Positions 7,192 to 15,358 are shown, numbered from the stretch's first letter. The stretch: 18,465 bases of DNA from Thermoplasmata archaeon (GCA_030040035.1 JASHUJ010000030.1:1-18465); one strand, 5' to 3'. Notes: generated by a model from the letters alone, not told the origin. A program made the numbers and translations.

Positions 7192-8013
7192 TCAACGACC
7201 GATCTTCCGGGGTGCGGGCGCGGGTAACTTGCGAACTTTCCAGATCATCTCGGACGGCCAGTGACGGGCCCACCGGGCGTCGGCGGTGCTCACGTACGAG
7301 CTCCGGGCGTTCGCCGCGGCGCGGGGCTCGACCAGTCGCTCGATCGCCAGCCCGCAGGCGACGAAGAGCTCGACCCACTCCCCGTACGGGAGTTGGAACT
7401 CGACGCTCGGGTCGCTAAGATCTCGGATCACCCGGGTCCGGAAGTAATCGTGGATCAGTCGGCGGCCGAGCCGATCGGCTCGGAGGTCCTGGGCGACCGT
7501 ACGGAAGGGGCTCGCATGCGCGAAGACGAAGACGCCCTGCGGGCGGAGGACGCGCGCGACCTCCGGCACGACGCGATTGGGATCGGCAAAGGTCGTCGCT
7601 CCGTAATCCGAAAGGACGAGGTCGAAGCGCGCTTTTGGATAGGGAATCCCCTCCGCCGAAGCCTCCACGAGCGGGAACTCGACCCCGGCGCGACGCATGC
7701 GTTGCCGCGCCTGCGCGAGCCGACTCGGGGAGAAGTCGAGACCGACGACCCGGGCCCCGCGTCGGGCGAGGGCGATCGACCAACCGGCCGAACCGCACCC
7801 GAGCTCGAGGACGTCCCGACCGCGAACGTCGTCCAGCAGCCGCAGCTGCCGCTCCGGGATTCGCCACACGCCCCACGCAGCGCCGTCGGCCCGTCGGAGC
7901 GCCCGGGCATTCCGCACCTCGTACTCGCGGGCGATCCGCTCCCAGAGCGCGAGGTTCCGACGGGCTACAGCGCTTGGCCGATGGGGAGGTACGCGGTCCG
8001 AACGGCGACGCAT
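7192..8013 (-). CDS. Class I SAM-dependent methyltransferase
   Basis: A 273-residue Rossmann-fold methyltransferase. SAM-binding motif I is VLELGCGSAG at 68-77, the acidic ribose-binding residue is D93 in GLDFS, and motif II/III is FDLVLSDYG (130-138) followed by EVARVLRPQGVFVF (151-164). The pre-motif segment LWERIAREYEVRN and the C-terminal WPSEMIWKVRK are typical of small-molecule methyltransferases of the UbiE/COG2226 type. The start is taken as the ATG at 8013; the same frame stays open to 8763, but that extension lies inside tnaA in another frame. The tnaA stop is only 26 nt upstream, so the two are almost certainly one transcript. The acceptor substrate is not visible; indole, tryptophan or a tryptophan-derived product are possibilities raised by context only. 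Confidence 0.85.
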   Translation of the reverse strand: MRRRSDRVPPHRPSAVARRNLALWERIAREYEVRNARALRRADGAAWGVWRIPERQLRLLDDVRGRDVLELGCGSAGWSIALARRGARVVGLDFSPSRLAQARQRMRRAGVEFPLVEASAEGIPYPKARFDLVLSDYGATTFADPNRVVPEVARVLRPQGVFVFAHASPFRTVAQDLRADRLGRRLIHDYFRTRVIRDLSDPSVEFQLPYGEWVELFVACGLAIERLVEPRAAANARSSYVSTADARWARHWPSEMIWKVRKLPAPAPRKIGR

Positions 8014-8039
8014 GGAACGTGGGCGCGCGCGGGTCCCCC

Positions 8040-9428
8040 TCAGGTCGGCTCGGGGGCGAACCGGGCCGTGAAGTGCCGCAGGTGTTCGGGCGCCTCGACC
8101 ATCCGTAGCCCGCGGATCGTCGACCGACGGTCCCAGACCCGCTGGATCGTATCGGCCACGTAGCGCAGGTGGCTCTCCGTATACACCCGCCGAGGGATCG
8201 CGAGCCGCACGAGCTCCATCGAGCGGGCGGCGGGCGAGGGATCGTCGCCGAACATGATGGCGCCGATCTCGACGGACCGCACCGCGCCTTCCCGGTACAG
8301 CTCTACGGCCAGCGCTTGGCCCGGCAGCTGGTCCGCCCCGAGGTGAGGAAGGAACCTTCGCACATCGAGGTACACGCCGTGCCCGCCCGGAGGACGCAAG
8401 ATCGGGACCCCGTGCCCCGACAGGAGCCCGGCGAGGAACCGGACCTGTCCGATCCGGTGGGCCAGGTACCGTTCGTCGGTCGCCTCGGCGAGCCCGATCG
8501 AGATCGCTTCCAGGTCCCGGCGCGCCAGCCCGCCGTACGTCGGGAAGCCTTCGAACAGGATCAGCGCCTCCTTCAGACGCGCGGCGATCCCGGCGTCGCG
8601 GGTCGCGACGAATCCACCGATGTTGACGAGCCCGTCCTTCTTCGCACTCATCGTCGCGCCGTCGGAGAGCTCGAAGATCTCGCGACCGATCTCCCGAACC
8701 GAGCGGCGGTCCTGGCCCGGCTCGCGCTCTCGGATGAAGTAGGCGTTCTCGGCCCACCGGCACATGTCGAGGTAGAGCGGCTTGCCGCGCTCCCGGCAGA
8801 TCCGCGCGACCTCGCGCAGGTTCGCGAGCGATACCGGCTGTCCGCCGCCCGTGTTGTTGGTGATCGTGACCATCACGAGCGGTACGTGGGCGCCGGACGG
8901 ACCGTCCAAGAGCTCGACGAGACGTCGCGTGTCGACGTTCCCCTTGAACGGGTGCTCGCTTTCCGGATCGTACGCCTCGTCGATCGCGAGGTCCACGGGC
9001 CGCGCTCCCACATGCTGGACGTGGGCCCGGGTCGTGTCGAAGTGCATGTTGTTCGGGACGATGTCGCCGGAGCGGGCGAGCGTCGAGAGCAAGAGGTGCT
9101 CCGCGGCGCGACCCTGGTGAGCCGGAACGATGTGAGGATAACCGGTCAGCTCGCGCACCGTCGACTCGAAGTGCTGGAAGTTCCGGCTCCCGGCGTACGC
9201 CTCATCGCCGAGCATCAGACCGGCCCACTGACGATCGCTCATCGCCGAGGTGCCCGAGTCCGTCAGCAGGTCGATGTAGACTTCCTCGGAGAATAAGTTG
9301 AACAGATTGTACCCCGCCCTGGCCAACGCTCGCTCCCGTTCGTCGAACGAGGGAAGTCGGATCGCCTCCACCACCTTGATCCGATACGGCTCGATCGGTG
9401 GAATGGGAGCGGGCGAATCGGGACGCAC
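8040..9428 (-). CDS. tnaA: Tryptophan indole-lyase (tryptophanase)
   Basis: A 462-residue PLP enzyme of the beta-eliminating lyase family, splitting L-tryptophan to indole, pyruvate and ammonia. K264 in MSAKKDG is the PLP lysine; Y78 (DEAYAG) and R107 (HQGR) match active-site Tyr and Arg of the family. Much of the sequence (for example IDLLTDSGTSAMSDRQWAG, and IPRRVYT) is closer to tyrosine phenol-lyase. The three residues that separate the two activities, however, are tryptophanase-like: D131 in HFDTT (Asp137 in E. coli TnaA, Thr in tyrosine phenol-lyase), I388 in VEIG (Arg381 in tyrosine phenol-lyase), and H452 in LRHFTA (His463 in TnaA, Phe448 in tyrosine phenol-lyase). The GTG at 9428 has AGGTGA about nine bases upstream (9437-9443 on the minus strand). 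No tnaC-like leader peptide or permease gene is adjacent. Confidence 0.9.
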   Translation of the reverse strand: MRPDSPAPIPPIEPYRIKVVEAIRLPSFDERERALARAGYNLFNLFSEEVYIDLLTDSGTSAMSDRQWAGLMLGDEAYAGSRNFQHFESTVRELTGYPHIVPAHQGRAAEHLLLSTLARSGDIVPNNMHFDTTRAHVQHVGARPVDLAIDEAYDPESEHPFKGNVDTRRLVELLDGPSGAHVPLVMVTITNNTGGGQPVSLANLREVARICRERGKPLYLDMCRWAENAYFIREREPGQDRRSVREIGREIFELSDGATMSAKKDGLVNIGGFVATRDAGIAARLKEALILFEGFPTYGGLARRDLEAISIGLAEATDERYLAHRIGQVRFLAGLLSGHGVPILRPPGGHGVYLDVRRFLPHLGADQLPGQALAVELYREGAVRSVEIGAIMFGDDPSPAARSMELVRLAIPRRVYTESHLRYVADTIQRVWDRRSTIRGLRMVEAPEHLRHFTARFAPEPT

Positions 9429-9832
9429 GGTCGCGGGTCACCTTCTTCTCCCGCATAGCGATTCCGACGTTGGAAGCGAGAGACGGGAGTTTGCGTTCGG
9501 ACCGCTGGACCGAGGGGCCCGACCGCTCGGACCTTCGGTCCGCGTGACTCGATCCGAGCTCTCTTCCGCGGACGCAGAGCCCAAACCGATTCGCAGCGAT
9601 CCTCCGTCGATCGGGTCTAGGGTAGCGGAAGGTCGGCGAAGCGGAAGCGGTCCCTCGCAAATTTCCGAGCAGCGAAGATCGCCCAACGGTCGGCGCTGTC
9701 GCGGCGTCGGAGCTCGATCAGGTCGGGCTCTCTTCGAGCGGATAACCGGCGCGATACGTTCTGACCGACCGATAATGGTGCGTTCAAATCCCGGGAGTCC
9801 CGATTGGGCCCCGAACTCACCCGCAGGTCGAG
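9429..9832. promoter_or_regulatory. 404-nt divergent intergenic region (tnaA / S53 protease)
   Basis: No convincing gene is present; open frames here run through from neighbours and have poor codon quality. It should hold promoters for both flanking genes. On the minus side, AGGTGA at 9437-9443 is the tnaA ribosome site and CATAG at 9454-9458 a weak A/T patch. On the plus side, TTCAAATC (9783-9790), about 46 nt before the protease ATG, is a candidate TATA box that would leave a leader of about 20 nt, and CAGGTCGAG directly precedes the ATG. A repeat/hairpin element occupies 9498-9542. Confidence 0.5.
9500..9542. repeat. Imperfect direct repeat with hairpin (candidate operator)
   Basis: GACCGCTGGACC at 9500-9511 recurs as GACCGCTCGGACC at 9521-9533, with start-to-start spacing of 21 bp, two helical turns. 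The second copy overlaps a perfect hairpin: CGGACC (9528-9533), TTC loop, GGTCCG (9537-9542). It lies 72-114 nt upstream of the tnaA start codon. There is no T-run, so it is not an obvious terminator. A regulator-binding site is an inference. Confidence 0.4.
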
Positions 9833-12800
9833 ATGGAGCGCAGCACCACCAACCGTGGCCCGAGCCCGCCGCCGATGCGAACGTACACCCCGGAGCCGTC
9901 GGGCCGAGAGCGGCCGGCCCGGCTGCACCGCGGAGCAGCCCTTGCGGCGGGAGGAGCCACGCTGGCAGCGATCTGCGTCGCGCTGCTCATGATCGGATCC
10001 GGCGCGGTCGCCCCGTCGCTGATCGCGTCGAAGTCGGCTCCGGGAGTTCACACCGATTCGAGCGCGAGCGATGCCACGGATCTCGAGGCGAACCTGCCTA
10101 CCGCCCCGACCGCCTCCTCGGACACTTCGCCCCCGCTCGTGGCGGCCGGACCCATGACGAGCCTTGCGGAAACGGAGGAGGTCGGACCGAGCCTCGGGGC
10201 CGTGCCGCAATCCCAGCTGTCGGTTCCCCTCGGGCAGAAGCAACTCGTCGTCGTCTCGCTTCCGTTCCGGAACGCCCCGACGCTCTCGGCCTTTCTCGCG
10301 GCCGTCTCCGATCCGAGTTCGCCGCTCTACGACCAGTTCCTGTCGAACGAGCAGTTCACGGCGGAGTACGGGCCCGCGCCCGTCGATCAACAGGGGATCG
10401 CGAACTACCTCGAGTCGCACGGGCTCTCGATCGTCTACCTCTCGTCGGATCACGCGACCGTGGCGGCGACGGGCACGTTGGGCGAGCTCGCTGCCACGTT
10501 CGGAGTCACCTTCCACGTCTATTCGAAGGCGGGACAGGTCTTCTTCGCGCCGTCGCAGTCCCCCTCCGTCCCCGCGAGCCTCGCTCCGTGGGTCCAGCAG
10601 GTCACGGGGCTCACGAACTACAATTTCGGGTACGCTCCCCAGCTGGTACTCGATCCCCACGCCACTCGCTCGGCCGACGCCGCCGAGGCCGGCACGGGCG
10701 TGCTGGACTATCCGATGGAGATGACCGAGGAGTACCAGCTCACCAAGCTCTGGAACGCGACCGGTAACGCCTCCGCCGGAACGATCCCTTCCTACGCGCA
10801 GGGCGTGGTGATCGCCACCGCGCTCTGGGACCTCAACGCCTCGGCGTACTGCCCCTACTCCCTTACCGACATCGAGCAGTTCTTCCACGACGGAGGCCAG
10901 AGCACGTACGAGGCTCCCAACGGGATGCCCACGGAGCTCCCCGCCCCGCTCGATCACGCCAACTACAACGTGACGGGCGACACGACCGTGGCCCCCGGGA
11001 CCGGCAACTGTACTTCGCCGACCGGCACGGGTCCGAACGCGGCGACCGAGGAACTCGATTTCGAGATGACGATCGACCAGGAGTACAGCGGCGAGGACGC
11101 TCCCGGGGCCCTGATCGAACCGACGTACGTGGGCGGGGTCGGGGTCACGGTCGAGGACTCCGATCTGACGCTGCTCCTCAGTTGGATCGCGGCCGGGAAC
11201 ATCCCGAACCTCTCGGTGCTGAGCCAGTCGTTCGGTGGTGGAGAGAACGGCACCTCGTGGGAGAGCGACTACGAGGAACTCGCCGCCAAGGGCGTGACGG
11301 TGCTCGCCTCCTCGGGAGACGACAACGGAGCCGAGGGCGACGACTTCACGGTAGAAACCCTCTGTGACACCGGCGCTCCCGGGGAGTACTCTTGGAACAC
11401 CGAAGGCACGCCCGGAGTCGACTATCCCGGGTCTTCGCCCAACGTGCTCAGCGTCGGAGGGACGGCGAACATGGCGACCGCCTCGAGCGTGTACGACTAC
11501 CAGTCGATCCAGCAGGGCCAGACCGTCTGGAACTGGTGCCCTTCGACCGACTCCGGTGAGAGCGCCGGCAGCACGGGCGGTGTCAGTGAGGAGTTCACCG
11601 AACCGAGCTTCCAATCGGCGGTCCCCGTGGTCAATCGGGCGATGGATTGGGCGATCAAAGTGACCGAGACAGGCAACTTCACGGCCGGAGCGCCCCCGAC
11701 CGGTTGCGAAGGGTGCGCCAACGGCTCAGTCGCGTCGCCCGACTCCGCACGAGCGGTCCCCGACCTGGCCGGACCGGCGGCGATGGACGCCGGGTACATG
11801 GCAGGAACGTGGGTGACGAACTTCGGAGGTACGAGCTTCTCGTCGCCGTCGGTCGCCGGAATGCTGGGCTCGATAATGGCGTTCGACGGGCACAAGCTCG
11901 GTTTCGTGGATCCGGCGCTCTACCAGCTCGAGGAAGCCTACCTCAACGGCTCGACGAGCGGACTCCCGTTCCCGTTGGATCCGACCTATTTCGTCCAGAA
12001 CTACAGTAATGCCTTTTTCAACGGCTCGTCCGACTACAACACGTCGAGCGGGTGGGGCGTTCCCCAGGCGTACAACATCGCGCTATTGCTCGGTAAGCCG
12101 TTCATCGCCACGAACCCGCAGGGCATTGCCGTGGTCCACTCAGCGTATCCCGTCTCGGCCACGATCAAGGACGATCGAGAGGTCACTTCGGCGCGGGTCG
12201 CCTACCGGACCCCCGGTGCGAGCTCTTGGGCGAATGCCTCCCTATCCCTGACCGGCGGGACCCCGAACGACGGGGTCTGGTCCGGACTCATCCCCGCCGC
12301 GTCCTCGGCCGGGACGCTCGAGTACTGCGTGGACGCGGTCGACTCCGGTCTCGGGAACTCCTGGTCGCCGTACAACCAATCCGCCTGGGCCGCGACCGGT
12401 GGACAGAGCCTCTCGTTTGGATGTACGACCCCCTTCACCGTAGCGGTGCACGCCCCGGCTAAGGGCTATTCGGTGAAGTTTGCCGAGCAGGGCCTTCCGG
12501 CGGACACCGACTGGGCTGTCGAGCTCGCGTTGCCCGATGGGGTCCACGCGACCGAGGGCCAGAACAGCTCGGTCTCGCAGGTGCTCTCGTTCAAGGAGCC
12601 CAACGGGGAGTACGCCTACACCTTCCTCGCGGTGCCGGGCTACCACATCCACAAGGGCGCCCTCAGCGGAACGGTTACGGTCGATGGGGCCAATCCGGCG
12701 ACGACCACAACGGATTGGACGCTCACGAAGTTCAGCGTGGAGTTCTCCGAGAGCGGACTGCCGGCCCGCACCCACTGGTCGGTGACGATCGATGGCCTGA

Positions 12801-12955
12801 CGCACTCGGGAACCGGGACCCAACTCTCGTTCAATCTGCCGAACGGGTCGTTCACGTTCTCGGTCGTCGCGTCCGGGTACACCGAAACGTCGAACCCGCC
12901 GAGCCCATTGACGATCGACGGGGCCGCCGTCGTGGTGTTGGTGAGATTCTCCTAG
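9833..12955 (+). CDS. Secreted S53 (sedolisin/kumamolisin) protease with C-terminal repeats
   Basis: A 1040-residue exported acid serine-carboxyl peptidase. Basic residues 24-33 precede a hydrophobic signal or anchor segment (35-60), then a Ser/Thr/Ala/Pro linker to about 125. The pro-kumamolisin activation domain spans about 128-268. The catalytic domain (~290-755) shows E411 and D415 in EMTID, which align with the Glu/Asp of kumamolisin (the following APG motif also matches), the oxyanion Asp D496 in ASSGDD, and nucleophile S668 in GGTSFSSP. D734-W741-G742 (SDYNTSSGWG) fits the C-terminal calcium site. Beyond this are an Ig-like region (~765-875) and two repeats with GLPAxTxW. The ATG at 9833 is supported by CAGGTCGAG just upstream. 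Family members are active at low pH, which suggests an acidic habitat. Confidence 0.92.
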   Translation: MERSTTNRGPSPPPMRTYTPEPSGRERPARLHRGAALAAGGATLAAICVALLMIGSGAVAPSLIASKSAPGVHTDSSASDATDLEANLPTAPTASSDTSPPLVAAGPMTSLAETEEVGPSLGAVPQSQLSVPLGQKQLVVVSLPFRNAPTLSAFLAAVSDPSSPLYDQFLSNEQFTAEYGPAPVDQQGIANYLESHGLSIVYLSSDHATVAATGTLGELAATFGVTFHVYSKAGQVFFAPSQSPSVPASLAPWVQQVTGLTNYNFGYAPQLVLDPHATRSADAAEAGTGVLDYPMEMTEEYQLTKLWNATGNASAGTIPSYAQGVVIATALWDLNASAYCPYSLTDIEQFFHDGGQSTYEAPNGMPTELPAPLDHANYNVTGDTTVAPGTGNCTSPTGTGPNAATEELDFEMTIDQEYSGEDAPGALIEPTYVGGVGVTVEDSDLTLLLSWIAAGNIPNLSVLSQSFGGGENGTSWESDYEELAAKGVTVLASSGDDNGAEGDDFTVETLCDTGAPGEYSWNTEGTPGVDYPGSSPNVLSVGGTANMATASSVYDYQSIQQGQTVWNWCPSTDSGESAGSTGGVSEEFTEPSFQSAVPVVNRAMDWAIKVTETGNFTAGAPPTGCEGCANGSVASPDSARAVPDLAGPAAMDAGYMAGTWVTNFGGTSFSSPSVAGMLGSIMAFDGHKLGFVDPALYQLEEAYLNGSTSGLPFPLDPTYFVQNYSNAFFNGSSDYNTSSGWGVPQAYNIALLLGKPFIATNPQGIAVVHSAYPVSATIKDDREVTSARVAYRTPGASSWANASLSLTGGTPNDGVWSGLIPAASSAGTLEYCVDAVDSGLGNSWSPYNQSAWAATGGQSLSFGCTTPFTVAVHAPAKGYSVKFAEQGLPADTDWAVELALPDGVHATEGQNSSVSQVLSFKEPNGEYAYTFLAVPGYHIHKGALSGTVTVDGANPATTTTDWTLTKFSVEFSESGLPARTHWSVTIDGLTHSGTGTQLSFNLPNGSFTFSVVASGYTETSNPPSPLTIDGAAVVVLVRFS
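12467..12952 (+). repeat. Two tandem GLPAxTxW protein repeats in the S53 protease
   Basis: Repeat 1 covers residues 879-965 and repeat 2 covers 966-1040. Each starts V(K/E)F(A/S)E(Q/S)GLPA followed by (D/R)T(D/H)W(A/S)V, then LSF...(P)NG(E/S)(Y/F)xxxxF(L)V, a GY motif and a terminal beta strand. They look like small beta-sandwich modules and probably mediate surface attachment or binding. The first copy is about 12 residues longer. Confidence 0.7.
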
Positions 12956-13151
12956 GTTGGGATTGCTCCTCGCGTACCGATCGCATGCATCGCCGACCCT
13001 CGGCAGGTCCTATGCGGGGTCCGGAAGTGGCTCGTTCCGAAGGAACCGGAGGCGCGGGTCGCGAGGCCGGCGCCGTGGACTCGCGCTCGGAACGGAGTGC
13101 TCCGTGCGGCCCGCGGGCGTCTCGTGGAATCGGTCGCCCTAGGGCAAAGGG

Positions 13152-15023
13152 TCAGAGCGCGCTGATCGGAATCGCGACGGCCGCGTCGGCTCCGGTCTCC
13201 GCCAGATAGAGCTCGGAGTTCTCCGGATCGAACGAACCCCCGGCCGCACTGATCCCCGTCAAGTTCGTCACTTTGGGGGACTTCGCGTCCGAGATCGCGT
13301 AGATGATACCGGCGGGCGCGTCCGTGACCACGATCTCGTGGGTCGTCCCGGCATAGATGAGGTTGGGTACGATGCCGGGAAGGCTGATGGGGACCGAACC
13401 GAGGATCGTGTAGTTCTTGCCGGAGGCGACCACGATCGAACCCCGGCTGGTCCAGAGGAACGCCTCGTTGGCGTGGGGATCGAATACCACTCCCACCGGG
13501 TACGGCCCTCCGCCGACGTTCACGGTCGCGACGATCTTGTTCGTCTTCGCGGCGAGCACCGTGACGGTGCTCGTGCAATCGTTCGCGGAGAGGATCTCGT
13601 CCTTCACCGAGTCGAACGCCACACCGATCGCACACCCGCTCCCGATCGACGGGTCGGCCACCACGGCGTCCGTCGTGTCGTTGATCTCCGCGAGATCGCT
13701 CGACTGAACGGCCACGTAGAGGTTGTCCGTATCCGAGTCGAACGCGATGCCCCAGGGCGAGCCGCCGACATCCACGGTCGCGACAATGGAGTTCGTGGCG
13801 TCGGAGATCACGGAGACGTTGCCCGAACCCTCGTTGGAGACGAAAACCTGGTCCGTATGGGAGTCGAAGGCCAGGGCCATCGGGTCGGTACCCACATTGA
13901 CGGTGGCGAGTAGCGCGCCCGTTCCGGCCGAGAGGACCGAAACGTTGTTCGACCCGGCGTTCGCCACGAAGACCTCGTTCAGGTGAGAGTCGAAGGCCGT
14001 GGTGATCGGATCGAGTCCCACCGGGGTCTGTAGGAAGAGCGATGCGAAGTACGCGTCCGCGTAGTTCGTCCCCTCGTCGTTGTTGCCACCGACGCAATAC
14101 ACGACGAAATCCGACACCACGCAGGACGCGGTACCCTCGCTGAGCGGATAGGTACCGTTCGCGACCCAGGGTCCGAGCGCCCCCTTCGAGACGTTGGAGT
14201 ACTCAACGAGGTCGGTCGCGCTGCTCGAGCTCGTGAATCCGCCGACGCAGTAGATCGAGGTTTGCAGCGCAAAACAGGAGGCCCCGGCCACGGTCTGGAC
14301 GTAAGCGAGGGAGGATTTCCAGGCTCCGATGCCACCGGTCGAGAGCTTCGCCGAGTAGTCCGTCTCCGTCGCAGGGCTGCTCAAGTTCCCGCCGCCGATG
14401 CAGTAGATGTAGCTCGAGACCGCGGTGCACGATTCCGAGTAGATGGCGGTCGGGTACGCTTTGGTCGATTTCCATTTACCGACCCCGCTCGAGTTGATCG
14501 GGGCGTAGTACGCCTTGGCGGTCAGGCCACCCGCGACCCCTCCGCCTACGCAGAAGATATCCGAGCCCGAAACGACGCACGAAGGCAGGTAGACCGCGAG
14601 AGGATAGGAGGTCGAGCTCGCCCAGCTCCCGACTCCACCCGCGGAGAGCGTAGCGAAGTAGACCGAGTTGCCCGCGCCGTTGTTCCCCCCGAGGCAGTAC
14701 ACGTCGCTCTCGTACGCGGCGCAGGCAAGTCCGTAGGTACTGACGGGGTATGCCGTCGTAGCGGTCCAGGTCCCGATCCCAGCGACGGAGAGGGACGCGT
14801 AACTCACGGAGTTGGTCGATCCTCCGTTCCCGTTGCTCCCCCCGAAACAGTACACAAAGCCGCCCGAGGCGACGCAGGACTGGTAGTCGGTCGTCGTCGG
14901 ATAGCTGGTGGTGGCTGTCCACGGCGCGGCGATCCCCGAGGCGGTCGCCGAACCCGAAATCGAAACGACCGCCGTCGATCCCAACAGCGCGATCAAAGCC
15001 ACCCAGATCGCGAGTCGGTGCAT
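13152..15023 (-). CDS. Secreted double beta-propeller protein (Kelch-like plus YVTN-type)
   Basis: A 623-residue protein with an N-terminal signal peptide (about 1-30, LAIWVALIALLGSTAVVSIS). Residues about 34-330 form six Kelch-like blades of 48-51 residues; each has W-x5-YP, a pair C-x8-C ending YCxGG or FCVGG, and a G(I/V)G.W strand. The Cys pairs are 50/59, 101/110, 149/158, 199/208, 250/259 and 301/310. Residues about 335-623 form about seven YVTN/NHL-type blades of ~42 residues (for example AFDSHTDQVFVSNEGSGNVS) with one more Cys pair, 464/483. No enzymatic motif is seen, so an extracellular binding or surface-layer-associated role is likely. The ATG at 15023 is supported by the signal peptide and a TATA-like box 25.5 nt upstream. 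It is convergent with the S53 protease gene, 196 nt apart. Confidence 0.88.
   Translation of the reverse strand: MHRLAIWVALIALLGSTAVVSISGSATASGIAAPWTATTSYPTTTDYQSCVASGGFVYCFGGSNGNGGSTNSVSYASLSVAGIGTWTATTAYPVSTYGLACAAYESDVYCLGGNNGAGNSVYFATLSAGGVGSWASSTSYPLAVYLPSCVVSGSDIFCVGGGVAGGLTAKAYYAPINSSGVGKWKSTKAYPTAIYSESCTAVSSYIYCIGGGNLSSPATETDYSAKLSTGGIGAWKSSLAYVQTVAGASCFALQTSIYCVGGFTSSSSATDLVEYSNVSKGALGPWVANGTYPLSEGTASCVVSDFVVYCVGGNNDEGTNYADAYFASLFLQTPVGLDPITTAFDSHLNEVFVANAGSNNVSVLSAGTGALLATVNVGTDPMALAFDSHTDQVFVSNEGSGNVSVISDATNSIVATVDVGGSPWGIAFDSDTDNLYVAVQSSDLAEINDTTDAVVADPSIGSGCAIGVAFDSVKDEILSANDCTSTVTVLAAKTNKIVATVNVGGGPYPVGVVFDPHANEAFLWTSRGSIVVASGKNYTILGSVPISLPGIVPNLIYAGTTHEIVVTDAPAGIIYAISDAKSPKVTNLTGISAAGGSFDPENSELYLAETGADAAVAIPISAL
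14034..14924 (-). repeat. Six Kelch-like repeats each with a C-x8-C pair
   Basis: Encodes residues 34-330 of the propeller protein. Six units have period 48-51 residues. The Cys-to-Cys spacing is identical in all six units (nine positions), and each second Cys is preceded by Y or F and followed by a hydrophobic residue and GG. Other positions vary freely. Confidence 0.8.
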
Positions 15024-15045
15024 CCCGCCCGCGACCGGTTCTGAG

Positions 15046-15051
15046 CTTTAG
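15046..15051 (-). promoter_or_regulatory. TATA-like box of the propeller gene
   Basis: On the minus strand this reads CTAAAG within TTCTAAAGC, centred 25.5 nt upstream of the ATG at 15023, with a C/G-rich stretch and no Shine-Dalgarno sequence between. This predicts a leaderless transcript. Confidence 0.55.
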
Positions 15052-15215
15052 AACATTCCGAACTCGCAAAAACAATCGTGGATTGGGACGACCTCGATTC
15101 AGGCCAAGGTGGCCGTTGCACCGGGTGGTCCCGGGCTCCCCGACCCCGAGAACACGGCGGGAGCAGTTGGGCGGGGCTGCGATATCCGCGCGAACGAGGG
15201 CGTCGCGCTGGACGG

Positions 15216-15290
<75 letters not shown>

Positions 15291-15314
15291 GCGCGCGAGA
15301 GGAGTCGACCCGGA

Positions 15315-15320
15315 CTAAGA
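15315..15320 (-). promoter_or_regulatory. TATA-like box of the tRNA-Gln gene
   Basis: TCTTAG on the minus strand is centred about 27.5 nt upstream of the mature tRNA 5' end at 15290. The spacing matches the protein-gene boxes in this window. Transcription would then start at or very near the mature 5' end. Confidence 0.45.
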
Positions 15321-15358
15321 TGGCTTCGCCGGTCGGTGCGCGGCTCCAATGCTTCCGG

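Noticed and set aside
8014..8763. N-terminal extension of the methyltransferase into tnaA
   Set aside because: The frame is open, but the extension is Arg/Pro-rich and overlaps the tnaA coding region; the ATG at 8013 directly precedes the conserved domain.
9617..11614. 665-residue open frame on the minus strand opposite the S53 protease
   Set aside because: Low-complexity Arg/Gly/Glu-rich product with no domain. The plus-strand frame contains all S53 catalytic residues.
13034..13105. Hairpins GTTCC-GAA-GGAAC and ACGGAG-TG-CTCCGT as terminators
   Set aside because: Stems are only 5-6 bp and no T-run follows on either strand, which archaeal terminators need.
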